From UBA4416 sp040387475 (GTDB lineage Bacteria; Bacteroidota; Bacteroidia; B-17B0; Aurantibacillaceae): a stretch of 64,000 nt of DNA. The translations under genes and the position numbers were made by a program. The notes beneath the pieces were generated by a model. The model was not told where the DNA came from. It did no database searches and saw nothing but the letters and a program-made list of their open reading frames with translations. Below, in pieces: positions 8,925 to 17,787 of this stretch (positions are counted from its first letter, which is position 1; every line of letters starts with the position of its first letter). The DNA lies in contig JAZKDT010000055.1 in the NCBI GenBank assembly GCA_040387475.1, positions 21,667 through 85,666 on the forward strand, read 5' to 3'.

Positions 8925-10030
8925 AGAAAGTATTATTTATAGACCGTGACGGAACGTTAATCTGGGAGCCACCAACCGATTTTCAGATCGATAGTTTTGA
9001 AAAATTCAGGTTTCTACCGGGCGTTATCACCTGGCTGGGGAAAATAGTTCGGGAGTTGGACTATGAATTGGTATTGGTAACCAACCAGGACGGATTGGGA
9101 ACCGAAGCTTTTCCGGAAAGTACATTCTGGCCGGTTCATCATCTCATGATAAACATTTTAGCTAGCGAAGGGATAACCTTTTCGGAACAATGTATTGACC
9201 GTACATTTGAAAAAGATAATCTTCCCACACGCAAACCAAATACAGGCATGCTCACTAAATACCTGCAAGGTGATTATGATCTCGCAAATTCTTTTGTTAT
9301 TGGCGACCGCATAACAGATGTTAAACTCGCAGAGAATTTAGGAACAAAAGCTATATTCATTAAAAACTACGATAAACCTGATGGCTATGAAGCTGACATT
9401 CAATTAAGCGCAAATAATTGGGAAGAAATATATAATTACCTGAAATTGCCTGAAAGAAGGGTAAAACAAATCCGTAAAACAAGAGAAACGGATATTAGCA
9501 TTGAGCTTAATTTAGATGGTACAGGCCACTCAAACATTTCAACCGGACTTGCGTTTTTTGACCACATGTTAGAGCAAATTGCCAAACACGGAAATGTTGA
9601 TCTGAGTATAAACACTAAAGGCGATCTGAATATTGATGAACACCATACTATTGAAGATACAGCTATTACATTAGGTGAAGCATTTTTAAAAGCATTAGGA
9701 GATAAGCGCGGCATTGAACGTTATGGTTTTACCTTGCCCATGGACGATTGTTTAGCGCAAGTTGCCCTGGATTTTGGCGGGAGGAACTGGATAGTGTGGG
9801 ACGCAGAATTTCAGCGCGAAAAAATTGGTGATATGCCAACAGAATTGTTTTATCACTTTTTTAAATCGTTTAGTGATGCAGCTAAATGCAATTTAAACAT
9901 TAAAGTAGAAGGCCAGAATGAACACCACAAAATTGAATCCGTTTTTAAAGCTTTTGCCAAAGCAATCAAACAAGCTGCAAAAAGAGATCCAGATAACATG
10001 AACTTACCCAGTACTAAAGGAATATTGTAA
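8921..10030 (+). CDS. hisB: Bifunctional histidinol-phosphatase / imidazoleglycerol-phosphate dehydratase
   Basis: Two-domain HisB of 369 residues. Residues 1-165 are a HAD-type phosphatase, with the nucleophile motif DRDGT (D8, D10) and GDRITDVKLAENLG near 127. Residues from about 180 onwards are the manganese-binding dehydratase (FFDHMLEQIAKHG, DEHHTIEDTAITLG and EHHKIESVFKAF carry the metal ligands). The fusion supplies the phosphatase step, so no separate histidinol phosphatase is needed. It overlaps hisC by four bases. A 41-base gap containing a dispersed-repeat fragment follows before hisH. Confidence 0.97.
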   Translation: MKKVLFIDRDGTLIWEPPTDFQIDSFEKFRFLPGVITWLGKIVRELDYELVLVTNQDGLGTEAFPESTFWPVHHLMINILASEGITFSEQCIDRTFEKDNLPTRKPNTGMLTKYLQGDYDLANSFVIGDRITDVKLAENLGTKAIFIKNYDKPDGYEADIQLSANNWEEIYNYLKLPERRVKQIRKTRETDISIELNLDGTGHSNISTGLAFFDHMLEQIAKHGNVDLSINTKGDLNIDEHHTIEDTAITLGEAFLKALGDKRGIERYGFTLPMDDCLAQVALDFGGRNWIVWDAEFQREKIGDMPTELFYHFFKSFSDAAKCNLNIKVEGQNEHHKIESVFKAFAKAIKQAAKRDPDNMNLPSTKGIL

Positions 10031-10039
10031 TAAAAAAAC

Positions 10040-10065
10040 GTGTCGGTTCGAGCGAAGTCGGAAAC
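10040..10065 (+). repeat. Fragment of a TTCGAGCGAAGT dispersed repeat inside the his operon
   Basis: The hisB-hisH gap holds TGTCGGTTCGAGCGAAGTCG (10041-10060). Its core, TTCGAGCGAAGT, is palindrome-like and recurs exactly at 41893-41904, inside a longer element. It is the only substantial gap between the his genes downstream of hisD. Confidence 0.6.
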
Positions 10066-10071
10066 AAACCA

Positions 10072-10653
10072 ATGAAAGCATCCATAATAAAATATAACGC
10101 AGGAAATGTACAATCGGTTTTATTTGCTTTAGAGCGAATTGGAATTAATGCAATTGTCACTGATGACTTTGATCTTTTAAGATCTTCTGATAAAATTATT
10201 TTACCCGGCGTTGGCGAAGCAAGTTCAGCAATGAACTACTTGAAAGAAAAGAAATTAGATCAATTAATTATTTCCTTAACACAACCTGTTTTGGGAATTT
10301 GCCTGGGAATGCAATTGATGTGTCAATACTCTGAAGAAGGGAACACCAACTGCCTTGGAATATTTGATAATAAGGTCCGGCGTTTTTCTAAAGGTGTTAA
10401 GGCCCCCAAAATGGGCTGGAACACTATTTATGATCTGAAAACCGATTTATATAAACATGTACAGGAAAATGAGTACATGTATTTTGTACATAGTTATTAT
10501 GCAGCATTGGGCGAGTATACCATCGCTACAGCAAACTATGAGATAGAATACAGTGCGTCACTCCAAAAAAACAATTTTTACGGAACCCAGTTTCACCCTG
10601 AAAAATCGGGCGACGCCGGACAACGTATATTGGAAAATTTTATAAAACTATAA
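10072..10653 (+). CDS. hisH: Imidazole glycerol phosphate synthase, glutaminase subunit
   Basis: Class-I glutamine amidotransferase that passes ammonia to HisF in the HisFH complex, making imidazole glycerol phosphate and AICAR. The 193 residues have the expected nucleophile C77 (GICLGMQLM) and the His/Glu pair H175/E177 (FHPEKSG), completing the triad. The oxyanion strand appears in ILPGVGEASSAM near residue 43. It starts 41 bases after hisB and is followed two bases later by hisA. Confidence 0.97.
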   Translation: MKASIIKYNAGNVQSVLFALERIGINAIVTDDFDLLRSSDKIILPGVGEASSAMNYLKEKKLDQLIISLTQPVLGICLGMQLMCQYSEEGNTNCLGIFDNKVRRFSKGVKAPKMGWNTIYDLKTDLYKHVQENEYMYFVHSYYAALGEYTIATANYEIEYSASLQKNNFYGTQFHPEKSGDAGQRILENFIKL

Positions 10654-10655
10654 AC

Positions 10656-11378
10656 ATGGAACTTATTCCGGCAATAGATATCATAGACGGCAAATGTGTA
10701 CGTTTAACACAGGGAGATTATGCACAAAAAACAATTTATAATGAAGATCCCCTGGACGTTGCTTTGTCATTTGAAGATATCGGCATTAGGCGGCTCCATT
10801 TGGTTGACCTTGATGGAGCAAAAGCCGGCAAAATTAAAAACTATAAAGTTTTGGAAAAGATCGCCCTAAAAACAAAATTGAGTATTGATTTTGGAGGAGG
10901 CATCAAAACAGACGACGACATAGAAACCGTTTTTAACTATGGTGCTGATATGGCAACTATTGGAAGCATAGCAGTTAAAAATAAGGAGCTATTATTCTCT
11001 TGGATAAAAACATACGGTGCTAATAAAATATTTTTAGGCGCTGATGTGAAAAACGAAAAAATTGCGATTGGCGGTTGGCTCGAAACAACTCATATATCTG
11101 TGTTTGACTTCCTGGAAGATCATATGAAAGAAGGAATTCAACAGGTTTTTTGCACAGATATCTCCAAAGATGGTTTATTGAAAGGACCATCCTTTTACTT
11201 GTATAAAAACATCCTCCTAAAATTTCCTTCAATAAACTTAACTGCCAGTGGTGGTATTTCAAACTTAAGCGATCTGGGAGTCTTGAAACAAATAGGCTGC
11301 TCAGGAGCAATTGTAGGAAAAGCCATTTATGAAAACAGGATCACTCTAAACGAAATAAAACAATTTATAACATGTTAA
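10656..11378 (+). CDS. hisA: ProFAR isomerase (phosphoribosylformimino-AICAR-P isomerase)
   Basis: A beta/alpha-barrel Amadori isomerase converting ProFAR to PRFAR. Of 240 residues, the first half-barrel shows PAIDIIDGKCVRLTQGDY (catalytic Asp at position 8) and HLVDLDGAKAG near 49. The second half-barrel shows FCTDISKDGLLKGPS near 165 (second catalytic Asp) and the phosphate-binding TASGGISN and GAIVGKAIYE. It overlaps hisF by seven bases, so the two barrel paralogs are translationally coupled. Confidence 0.97.
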   Translation: MELIPAIDIIDGKCVRLTQGDYAQKTIYNEDPLDVALSFEDIGIRRLHLVDLDGAKAGKIKNYKVLEKIALKTKLSIDFGGGIKTDDDIETVFNYGADMATIGSIAVKNKELLFSWIKTYGANKIFLGADVKNEKIAIGGWLETTHISVFDFLEDHMKEGIQQVFCTDISKDGLLKGPSFYLYKNILLKFPSINLTASGGISNLSDLGVLKQIGCSGAIVGKAIYENRITLNEIKQFITC

Positions 11379-12127
11379 CCAAACGCATTATTCCCTGTCT
11401 TGACATCAAAGATGGAAGAACGGTAAAAGGAATCAACTTTGAGAATATCAGAGATGCCGGAGATCCCGTGGAACTTGCCATTGAATACGCTAAACAAGGA
11501 GCTGATGAATTGGTGTTTTTAGATATTACAGCAACAAATGAAAACCGAAAAACGCTTTTAGAATTAGTGACCCGCATTGCAAAACACATTAGTATCCCTT
11601 TTACAGTTGGCGGTGGTATAAGTTCTATTGAAGATGTTTCGGTATTATTACATGCGGGCGCCGATAAAATATCTGTTAACTCATCTGCCATCAAAAACCC
11701 GAAATTGATTAAGGATCTTGCGATGCGTTTTGGCAGCCAATGTGTGGTTGTTGCCATCGATACAAAATTTGAAATCAGTGACTGGCAGGTTTATAGCAAC
11801 GGGGGTAAAATAAAAACAACACTAAGAACGGTTGATTGGGCTAACCAAATAGTTTCGATGGGTGCAGGTGAAATATTACTAACCTCCATGAATAACGACG
11901 GAACAAAAAATGGCTTTGCCAATGATATTACCAAACAAGTTTCGGAAATGGTTAGCATTCCTGTGATTGCAAGCGGCGGCGCAGGAACCAAAGAACACTT
12001 TAAAGAAGTGTTTGAAAATGGAAAAGCAGATGCAGCGTTAGCAGCAAGCGTGTTTCACTATAATGAAATATCAATCCCTGATTTAAAAGGATATTTAAAA
12101 AATAATAATATAGAGATTAGATTATGA
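11372..12127 (+). CDS. hisF: Imidazole glycerol phosphate synthase, cyclase subunit
   Basis: Cyclase barrel of the HisFH complex, using ammonia delivered by HisH. The 251 residues have the canonical KRIIPCLDIKDGRTVKGINF start (catalytic Asp at 11), FTVGGGI near 73, VVAIDTKF near 127 (second catalytic Asp region), ILLTSMNNDGTKNGF near 168 and the phosphate loop PVIASGGAGTKEHF near 197. Its start lies inside the hisA end and its stop overlaps hisIE by four bases. Confidence 0.97.
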   Translation: MLTKRIIPCLDIKDGRTVKGINFENIRDAGDPVELAIEYAKQGADELVFLDITATNENRKTLLELVTRIAKHISIPFTVGGGISSIEDVSVLLHAGADKISVNSSAIKNPKLIKDLAMRFGSQCVVVAIDTKFEISDWQVYSNGGKIKTTLRTVDWANQIVSMGAGEILLTSMNNDGTKNGFANDITKQVSEMVSIPVIASGGAGTKEHFKEVFENGKADAALAASVFHYNEISIPDLKGYLKNNNIEIRL

Positions 12128-12717
12128 AACCAGACTTTGCAAAATCAAGCGACGGCTTAATACCCGTTATCATACAAGATAGCATTACTAATAGTGTGTT
12201 AATGCTTGGCTATATGAATTCCACCGCCTTTGAAAAAACAAAGCTTGAAAAGCGGGTGACCTTTTTTTCACGCTCAAAAAAACGATTGTGGACCAAGGGG
12301 GAAGAAAGTGGAAATTTTTTAAACGTTAACGCCATTTTATTGGATTGTGATAACGATACGATTCTCATAAAAGCAAGTCCCATCGGCGCAACCTGCCACA
12401 CGGGGTCTGACACCTGCTTTAATGAACCCAATATCCCGACAGAGTTTTTGACGCAACTGGAAGCCCTTATTCGCGATCGAAAAAACAATCCTTCCAATTC
12501 TTCCTACACCTCATCTCTGTTTGCCAAAGGCATTAATAAAATTGCTCAAAAAGTAGGTGAAGAAGCGATTGAATTAGTGATTGAAGCGAAAGACGACAAT
12601 GGTGAATTATTTAAAAGCGAAGCGGCAGATCTTCTTTTCCACTACCTGATTTTGTTACACGCAAAAGACTACAGTCTAAAAGATATTATCAGTGTTTTAA
12701 AAAAAAGGACTAAGTAA
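12124..12717 (+). CDS. hisI: Bifunctional phosphoribosyl-AMP cyclohydrolase / phosphoribosyl-ATP pyrophosphatase
   Basis: HisIE fusion for the second and third pathway steps. Residues 1-105 are the HisI zinc hydrolase, with metal-binding Asp/Cys residues in LDCDNDT and GATCHTGSDTCF. Residues from about 113 are the HisE pyrophosphatase, with the MazG-like helices KVGEEAIELVIEAKD and EAADLLFHYLILL. It closes the operon, which is then complete for de novo histidine synthesis from PRPP and ATP. The next gene, a SGNH hydrolase, is 34 bases downstream and may be read through. Confidence 0.97.
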   Translation: MKPDFAKSSDGLIPVIIQDSITNSVLMLGYMNSTAFEKTKLEKRVTFFSRSKKRLWTKGEESGNFLNVNAILLDCDNDTILIKASPIGATCHTGSDTCFNEPNIPTEFLTQLEALIRDRKNNPSNSSYTSSLFAKGINKIAQKVGEEAIELVIEAKDDNGELFKSEAADLLFHYLILLHAKDYSLKDIISVLKKRTK

Positions 12718-12751
12718 ATCCGTTCCTGGAAGTAAATCGTAAATTAGTTAT

Positions 12752-13426
12752 ATGAAAATTATAGCCATTATTCTCTCTTTAGTAATCATGTTTCTTCCCG
12801 ATAAACAAGAACAAAAAAAGCCACTTAAATATATCGCCTTTGGTGACTCTTACACCATTTGCACAGGAACCAACACTGATAGCGAACATTGGCCCAATAT
12901 ACTGGCTAAACATTTAAAGGATGCTGGCATTCCAACTGAACTAACCTTTAACCCTTCCCGTAATGGTTTTAGCACACAAAATCTCATTAATAATGAACTT
13001 CCTTTACTTAAAACAAATGCCATCGATTTTGCCACGCTATTAATTGGGGTGAATGATTGGGTGAGGCAAACAGATGCTGAAACGTATCACAAGAACCTAA
13101 ATTATATCATTGATGAAATACAAAAAAAGTTAAGCAACAAAAAACATTTGATATTAATCACTATTCCTGATTTTGGCGTAACTCCCCAGGGAGCAGGCTA
13201 CGGAAGCGGGCGGGATATTTCAAAAGGCATTAGTGAATTTAACGACATTATTAAATCTGAGGCCAAAAAAAGAGGATTGGTTTGTGTGGATATCTTTGCT
13301 ATTTCTCAACAAATGAAGGGCAATAGCCAACTTGTATCGCCTGACGGATTGCATCCATCGGCGAAAGAATATGCGATTTGGGAAAGCTTAATCTTTCCGG
13401 AAGTCAGGAAACTTTTAGCTAACTAA
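12752..13426 (+). CDS. SGNH/GDSL-family hydrolase
   Basis: A 224-residue esterase or lipase-like hydrolase with all SGNH blocks: the serine nucleophile in AFGDSY (S about 32), the block II glycine in NPSRNGFST, block III in LIGVNDW and the Asp-His pair in SPDGLHPSAKEYAIW. A short hydrophobic N-terminus (IIAIILSLVIMFL) could be a signal or membrane anchor, so it is probably exported. The substrate is not deducible. It follows hisIE by 34 bases with no terminator between, so it may sit at the tail of the his transcript. Confidence 0.88.
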   Translation: MKIIAIILSLVIMFLPDKQEQKKPLKYIAFGDSYTICTGTNTDSEHWPNILAKHLKDAGIPTELTFNPSRNGFSTQNLINNELPLLKTNAIDFATLLIGVNDWVRQTDAETYHKNLNYIIDEIQKKLSNKKHLILITIPDFGVTPQGAGYGSGRDISKGISEFNDIIKSEAKKRGLVCVDIFAISQQMKGNSQLVSPDGLHPSAKEYAIWESLIFPEVRKLLAN

Positions 13427-13474
13427 TTCAGAGTTAACATCTTTCTTATCAGGAAATTTATTACTTTAGTCTGA

Positions 13475-15484
13475 GTGTTACGATTCAAGACCATATACGC
13501 TTTATTCTTTTTTTTGTTTGTGCAGGTGTTTTGCCTTGCACAACAAGCAAAATTCGACAGCCTTAAACAATTGTTGCCAAAAACTAAGCTTCCCCAAAAA
13601 CGCGCTTCCCTGCTCATAGATATTGCTAAAAGTATTTACTATTCAAGTCCCGACTCGTCAATTGGTTATTGTGAAGAAGCTGAACAACTCAGTAAAAAAC
13701 ACAATCTGGAAGTACAACTGGGCTATGCGTTACATTGTGAGTCTCGTTACCTGTTGCTGAAAGGAGACATTAAAGTAACCCTTGAAAAACTGAATAAAGC
13801 CATTAGTCTTTTTGAAAAAAATAAAGAGCAAAAAGGTTTAGCCAAAGTTTATTCACTAAAATCAATTGCTTTGGGCCGCTTATCCAAAAAAACCGAAGAA
13901 CTGACCTACTTAAAGAAAGCAAAATACATCTATTCATCACTACAGGATAATGAAGGGTTGTCTAACGTCCTTTTAAACATGTCTAATGCATATAACGACA
14001 TGGGCGATTATCAAAACGCATTAGATGCGCTGCAGGAATATAAGTCATTAAACTTACCTGAGAAAGATCAGGAGTTTTTTGTTCACATAAATTATGGCAG
14101 TATTTATTCCAGTCAAAATAAAATGGATTTGGCTATAGGACATTTTGAGAAAGCCATTGAAACTGCACAGCATTATAAAATGTTAGATAGTGAAATAACC
14201 GGACTTACAAGAATTGCTGAATGCTATCAAACATTAAATAATCCGGATAAAGCTCATTTTTATTACCAAACTGCCTTAAAGCTTGCCGCCGAAAACAACT
14301 TACTCGTAGAAGAAAAAGATGCGCTTAAAGGAATTATTGAGTTACATGAACAGGAGAAAAACTATAGTGCCGCTTTTCTGACATTAAAACGCTTTAAACT
14401 CATTGAAGATTCCTTATTAAACATAGAAAAAATAAAAAGCATAAATAATATTGAACATAAACTGCAATTAAGTGAAAAAGAAAAGATCATCGCCGAACAA
14501 AGTTTGTCGCTTGAAAAAGAAAAGGTCGCATTAGCTTCTTCCAAAAACAACACCCTGCTTTTGATTGGTAGTTTGGCTATTGTGGGAATTGCTTTTATAT
14601 TCTTGTTCTACTATAACAATAAAACAAAAAAACTATTCTCGCTGATTCAGAAACAAAAAAAAGAAGTGGAATTTCAGAAAGAGATTATTGAAATTAAAAA
14701 CAAGGACGTAATGGATTCTATTCATTACGCCAAATACATCCAGGGGAGCATGTTACCTTCTGATAAAACCATGCAAAGTTTGTTTTCTGAGAATTTTGTC
14801 CTGTACAAGCCCAAAGATGTGGTGGCCGGAGATTTTTACTGGACCGATACCATACATAACAATCCGGTAATCGCTGTAGGTGATTGCACCGGACATGGTG
14901 TTCCCGGAGCGATGGTAAGCATTGTAGCATGCAATGCCCTGAACAGAGCAATTAATGAATTTAAATTGACAAACCCTGCCTTAATTTTTGACAAAGTAAA
15001 TCAATTAATGCAGGAAACATTCTCTAAAAGCGATTATGAAGTAAATGATGGAATGGATGCAGTATTGTGCGTATTTGATAAGGAACAAAAAAAAATGCAC
15101 ATAGCTGCTGCAAATAATCCGATATGGGTAGTAAGTCCTCCATCTATTACAACTGATCTTTGGAAAGAACCCTGGCAATTATCGCAGATATCAGCGGACA
15201 AACAACCTATAGGTAAATTTAAAGAAGAAACCAAATCGTTTGAATTAAAAACCATCAATGTTGGCGCAGGAGAAATGATCTATTTATTTTCAGACGGATA
15301 CGCCGATCAATTTGGCGGACCGAAGGGAAAAAAATTCAAATACAAACAAATGCAGGATCTTTTGGTTTCAATTGCTTCGATGCCTGCTGGGGAACAAAAG
15401 CTTATTTTGGATAACACCATCGAAAGCTGGAGAGGAACTCTGGATCAGGTGGATGATATCCTGATTATTGGTATCAGGATTTAG
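13475..15484 (+). CDS. TPR-containing SpoIIE-type protein phosphatase
   Basis: A 669-residue protein. The order is a signal peptide (through VFCLAQQ), TPR-like repeats (about 30-320), one transmembrane helix (about 358-381), a short coiled coil (about 385-412) and a PP2C/SpoIIE phosphatase domain (about 412-669). The last has metal-binding acidic motifs VVAGDFYWTD, VGDCTGHGVPGAM, VNDGMDAVLCVFD and LFSDGYADQFGG. It likely senses something in the periplasm and dephosphorylates a cytoplasmic anti-anti-sigma-like partner, which is inference from the family. The start is GTG, and no in-frame ATG lies near the signal peptide. Confidence 0.92.
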   Translation: MLRFKTIYALFFFLFVQVFCLAQQAKFDSLKQLLPKTKLPQKRASLLIDIAKSIYYSSPDSSIGYCEEAEQLSKKHNLEVQLGYALHCESRYLLLKGDIKVTLEKLNKAISLFEKNKEQKGLAKVYSLKSIALGRLSKKTEELTYLKKAKYIYSSLQDNEGLSNVLLNMSNAYNDMGDYQNALDALQEYKSLNLPEKDQEFFVHINYGSIYSSQNKMDLAIGHFEKAIETAQHYKMLDSEITGLTRIAECYQTLNNPDKAHFYYQTALKLAAENNLLVEEKDALKGIIELHEQEKNYSAAFLTLKRFKLIEDSLLNIEKIKSINNIEHKLQLSEKEKIIAEQSLSLEKEKVALASSKNNTLLLIGSLAIVGIAFIFLFYYNNKTKKLFSLIQKQKKEVEFQKEIIEIKNKDVMDSIHYAKYIQGSMLPSDKTMQSLFSENFVLYKPKDVVAGDFYWTDTIHNNPVIAVGDCTGHGVPGAMVSIVACNALNRAINEFKLTNPALIFDKVNQLMQETFSKSDYEVNDGMDAVLCVFDKEQKKMHIAAANNPIWVVSPPSITTDLWKEPWQLSQISADKQPIGKFKEETKSFELKTINVGAGEMIYLFSDGYADQFGGPKGKKFKYKQMQDLLVSIASMPAGEQKLILDNTIESWRGTLDQVDDILIIGIRI

Positions 15485-15629
15485 CTGTTATTATATATAA
15501 TACCCTGGCAAGACCTGGGAACATCCTTTAAATGTCATTAGATCTTTTCGGTCTTGCGATAACTGAGATTCAGGGCAATCAAAAAACCCAAACGAATAGT
15601 GAAAATAATGCGTAAATTTGCCGTCGATT

Positions 15630-16460
15630 ATGGCAGATAATACCCCCGAAGAAATGTCTATGCAAATGTCCTTCATGCAACACCTTGATGCATTGAGATG
15701 GCATTTGGTGAGAAGTGCCATTGCAATTTTTATTTTTGCGGTTGCTCTCTTCTGTCTCAATAATTTTTTATTTGATACCGTTATTTTTGGCCCTTTAAAA
15801 CAAGATTTTATCTCTTATCGTGCTTTATGTTCGCTGGGTCATAAAATTGGCGCCGGTGATGTAATGTGCATGACTGTTAAAACCCCACATCTCCAAACAC
15901 TATCGGCCTCCGAACAATTTTTTACACACATGTGGATCGCTTTAGTTGGCGGCCTTATTTTAGCTTTTCCATATGTACTGTATGAAATATGGAGATTTAT
16001 TAAACCTGCCTTAAAAGAAACAGAATCATCGCCCGCAAAATGGTTTGTGATCATTGCTTCTTTCCTCTTTTTAATTGGAATTTTTTTCGGTTACTTTTTA
16101 TTGTTCCCGATGTCTTATAATTTTTTAATTAATTATCAGTTGTCAGATAGTGGTATTGTGCAAACCAATAATACGCTCGATGATTATATTTCACTGATTT
16201 CTACCATGACGCTGGTATCGGGTATTGTATTTGAATTACCCGTTTTGGTTTATTTTCTAACGCGCTTAGGCATTTTGACCCCCAACTTTATGCGTAAATA
16301 CCGAAAGTATGCCGTAGTTGTTATTTTAATCGCGGCTGCTGTTATTACGCCTTCACCTGATGTGACTTCGCAAATGGTGGTTGCAGTACCCATGTATTTA
16401 TTATATGAGATAAGCATTTTTGTAAGCGCGTATGTTATTAAGAAACATAATTTAGCATAG
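15630..16460 (+). CDS. tatC: Sec-independent (Tat) translocase subunit TatC
   Basis: Core receptor of the twin-arginine translocon, which exports folded proteins across the inner membrane. The 276 residues have six predicted helices and the conserved opening SFMQHLDALRWHLVRSA, the first-loop/helix features FTHMWIALVGGLILAFPYVLYEIWRF (here in two parts) and KYAVVVILIAAAVITPSPD. ATG 15630 gives the normal N-terminus. An upstream TTG at 15618 is unlikely because it falls in a TAAATTTG promoter-like element (15613-15620). No tatA lies beside it. Confidence 0.95.
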   Translation: MADNTPEEMSMQMSFMQHLDALRWHLVRSAIAIFIFAVALFCLNNFLFDTVIFGPLKQDFISYRALCSLGHKIGAGDVMCMTVKTPHLQTLSASEQFFTHMWIALVGGLILAFPYVLYEIWRFIKPALKETESSPAKWFVIIASFLFLIGIFFGYFLLFPMSYNFLINYQLSDSGIVQTNNTLDDYISLISTMTLVSGIVFELPVLVYFLTRLGILTPNFMRKYRKYAVVVILIAAAVITPSPDVTSQMVVAVPMYLLYEISIFVSAYVIKKHNLA

Positions 16461-16462
16461 AT

Positions 16463-16813
16463 ATGGCAAATCAAATTCAGGAATTCAATGATTACCGTTC
16501 TAAAATGAACGATGTTATTTTAGGTAAAGATAATTTAGTGATCAAGCGTTTGTTTAACCTTGATACGCAAACTTATGCTGATGGCGCTTTGAATGTTAAA
16601 ACCAAAGAAATGCTTGGGCTGGTCGCCAGTATGGTATTGCGTTGCGACGATTGTATCAAATATCATTTACTCAAATGTCACGAACAGGGGTGCACTACAG
16701 AAGAAGTATACGAAATTTTTGCAGTTGCAAATATTGTGGGCGGAACCATTGTTATTCCTCATACACGCAGAGGCGCCGAGTTTTGGGAAGAACTGGTAAA
16801 CCAAAAGGCCTAA
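16463..16813 (+). CDS. AhpD-like carboxymuconolactone decarboxylase family protein
   Basis: A small all-helical protein of 116 residues, two bases downstream of tatC. It carries the CxxC redox pair of AhpD-like members (VLRCDDCIKYHLLKC), followed by GCTTEEVYEIFAVANIVGG, the characteristic family helix. Members act as peroxiredoxin reductases or decarboxylases; the CxxC favours an AhpD-type thiol role. The 3' end overlaps the opposing histidine-kinase gene by four bases. Confidence 0.88.
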   Translation: MANQIQEFNDYRSKMNDVILGKDNLVIKRLFNLDTQTYADGALNVKTKEMLGLVASMVLRCDDCIKYHLLKCHEQGCTTEEVYEIFAVANIVGGTIVIPHTRRGAEFWEELVNQKA

Positions 16814-17769
16814 AACTGTAGTTTAAAAATTGTTCCTGTTGGTTGATTGTTAAGTATTTTTAAGTCTATTTTGTGCAGATCACAAATGCTTTTTACAATA
16901 AACAAACCAATGCCTGTTCCTTTGGTTTTTCGGGTACTCTCGCTCCCACTCCTGAAAAACTTATGAAACACCATCAGTTTTTCCTTGTCAGGTATGCCAC
17001 AGCCATTATCTTTTATTTCAAGAAATGGCTTTCCGTGAATGCTTTTTAATGTTACCTCGATGCGAACTGTTTCAAATGAATACTTGATGGCATTTTCAGT
17101 TAAGTTAATAATAATTGACGGTAATAACTCGTGGTCACCTTCATAAAAAATACCCGGTTCAATAGTTAGCATCAGTTCCTTCTTCCGGATCTGTTCAGTA
17201 AAATACCGTGTTGTTGTCTGCTCTACTAATTCGCTTAAATTCAGTTTTTTCTTTTCAATGCCCAGGTTGTTATTTTCAATCTGGTTTGCCATTAACACAT
17301 TATCTACCAACTTATGAAGTCGTTCGGTTTCATTTAATGCGCTACTCAGTAATTCCTTTTGCTTGTCGCGATCGAGTTCATGTTTAAACAAGGTTTGCAA
17401 CTGAAGCTTTGTGGCAGCAATGGGCGTTTTTAATTCATGAGAAACGCTAAGGATAAAATTATTTTTTTGATTAGCCAATTCACTTTCCTTCCGCATTGAC
17501 TTACGAACCTGGTACACTCCAAACAACAGGATCAGTAAAAAAACAGTGCCCTCGCCTGTTATCATATATACCTGTGTGGTTTTCTTTTTTTGAAGTTCTG
17601 CAATGTCCCGCAAAATGATGTGATCATCGCTTGATGAGAGTGCCGCAATATTTTGCTTTAAAGCAATAATAGCATTTGATTGTTTTACCAATAACACTTC
17701 CCACCATAAAAACTGCAAGACAATATAGCCTACGAGAATAAAAAATATAAGTGAAGTTCGTTTCGACAC
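16810..17769 (-). CDS. Membrane sensor histidine kinase, orphan
   Basis: A 319-residue kinase with two transmembrane helices (about 6-27 and 67-88) flanking a tiny 40-residue periplasmic part. It has a HisKA domain with phospho-acceptor H111 (SVSHELKTPIAAT) and a HATPase domain with N box (INLTENAIKYSF), G1 (EIKDNGCGIPD) and G2 (TKGTGIGLFIVKSI). The minimal sensor region suggests membrane or partner sensing. No response regulator is adjacent, so it is an orphan in this window. It is 18 bases downstream of the large T9SS cargo gene on the same strand. Confidence 0.92.
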   Translation of the reverse strand: MSKRTSLIFFILVGYIVLQFLWWEVLLVKQSNAIIALKQNIAALSSSDDHIILRDIAELQKKKTTQVYMITGEGTVFLLILLFGVYQVRKSMRKESELANQKNNFILSVSHELKTPIAATKLQLQTLFKHELDRDKQKELLSSALNETERLHKLVDNVLMANQIENNNLGIEKKKLNLSELVEQTTTRYFTEQIRKKELMLTIEPGIFYEGDHELLPSIIINLTENAIKYSFETVRIEVTLKSIHGKPFLEIKDNGCGIPDKEKLMVFHKFFRSGSESTRKTKGTGIGLFIVKSICDLHKIDLKILNNQPTGTIFKLQF

Positions 17770-17787
17770 AATGTATGATCAGCTGTA

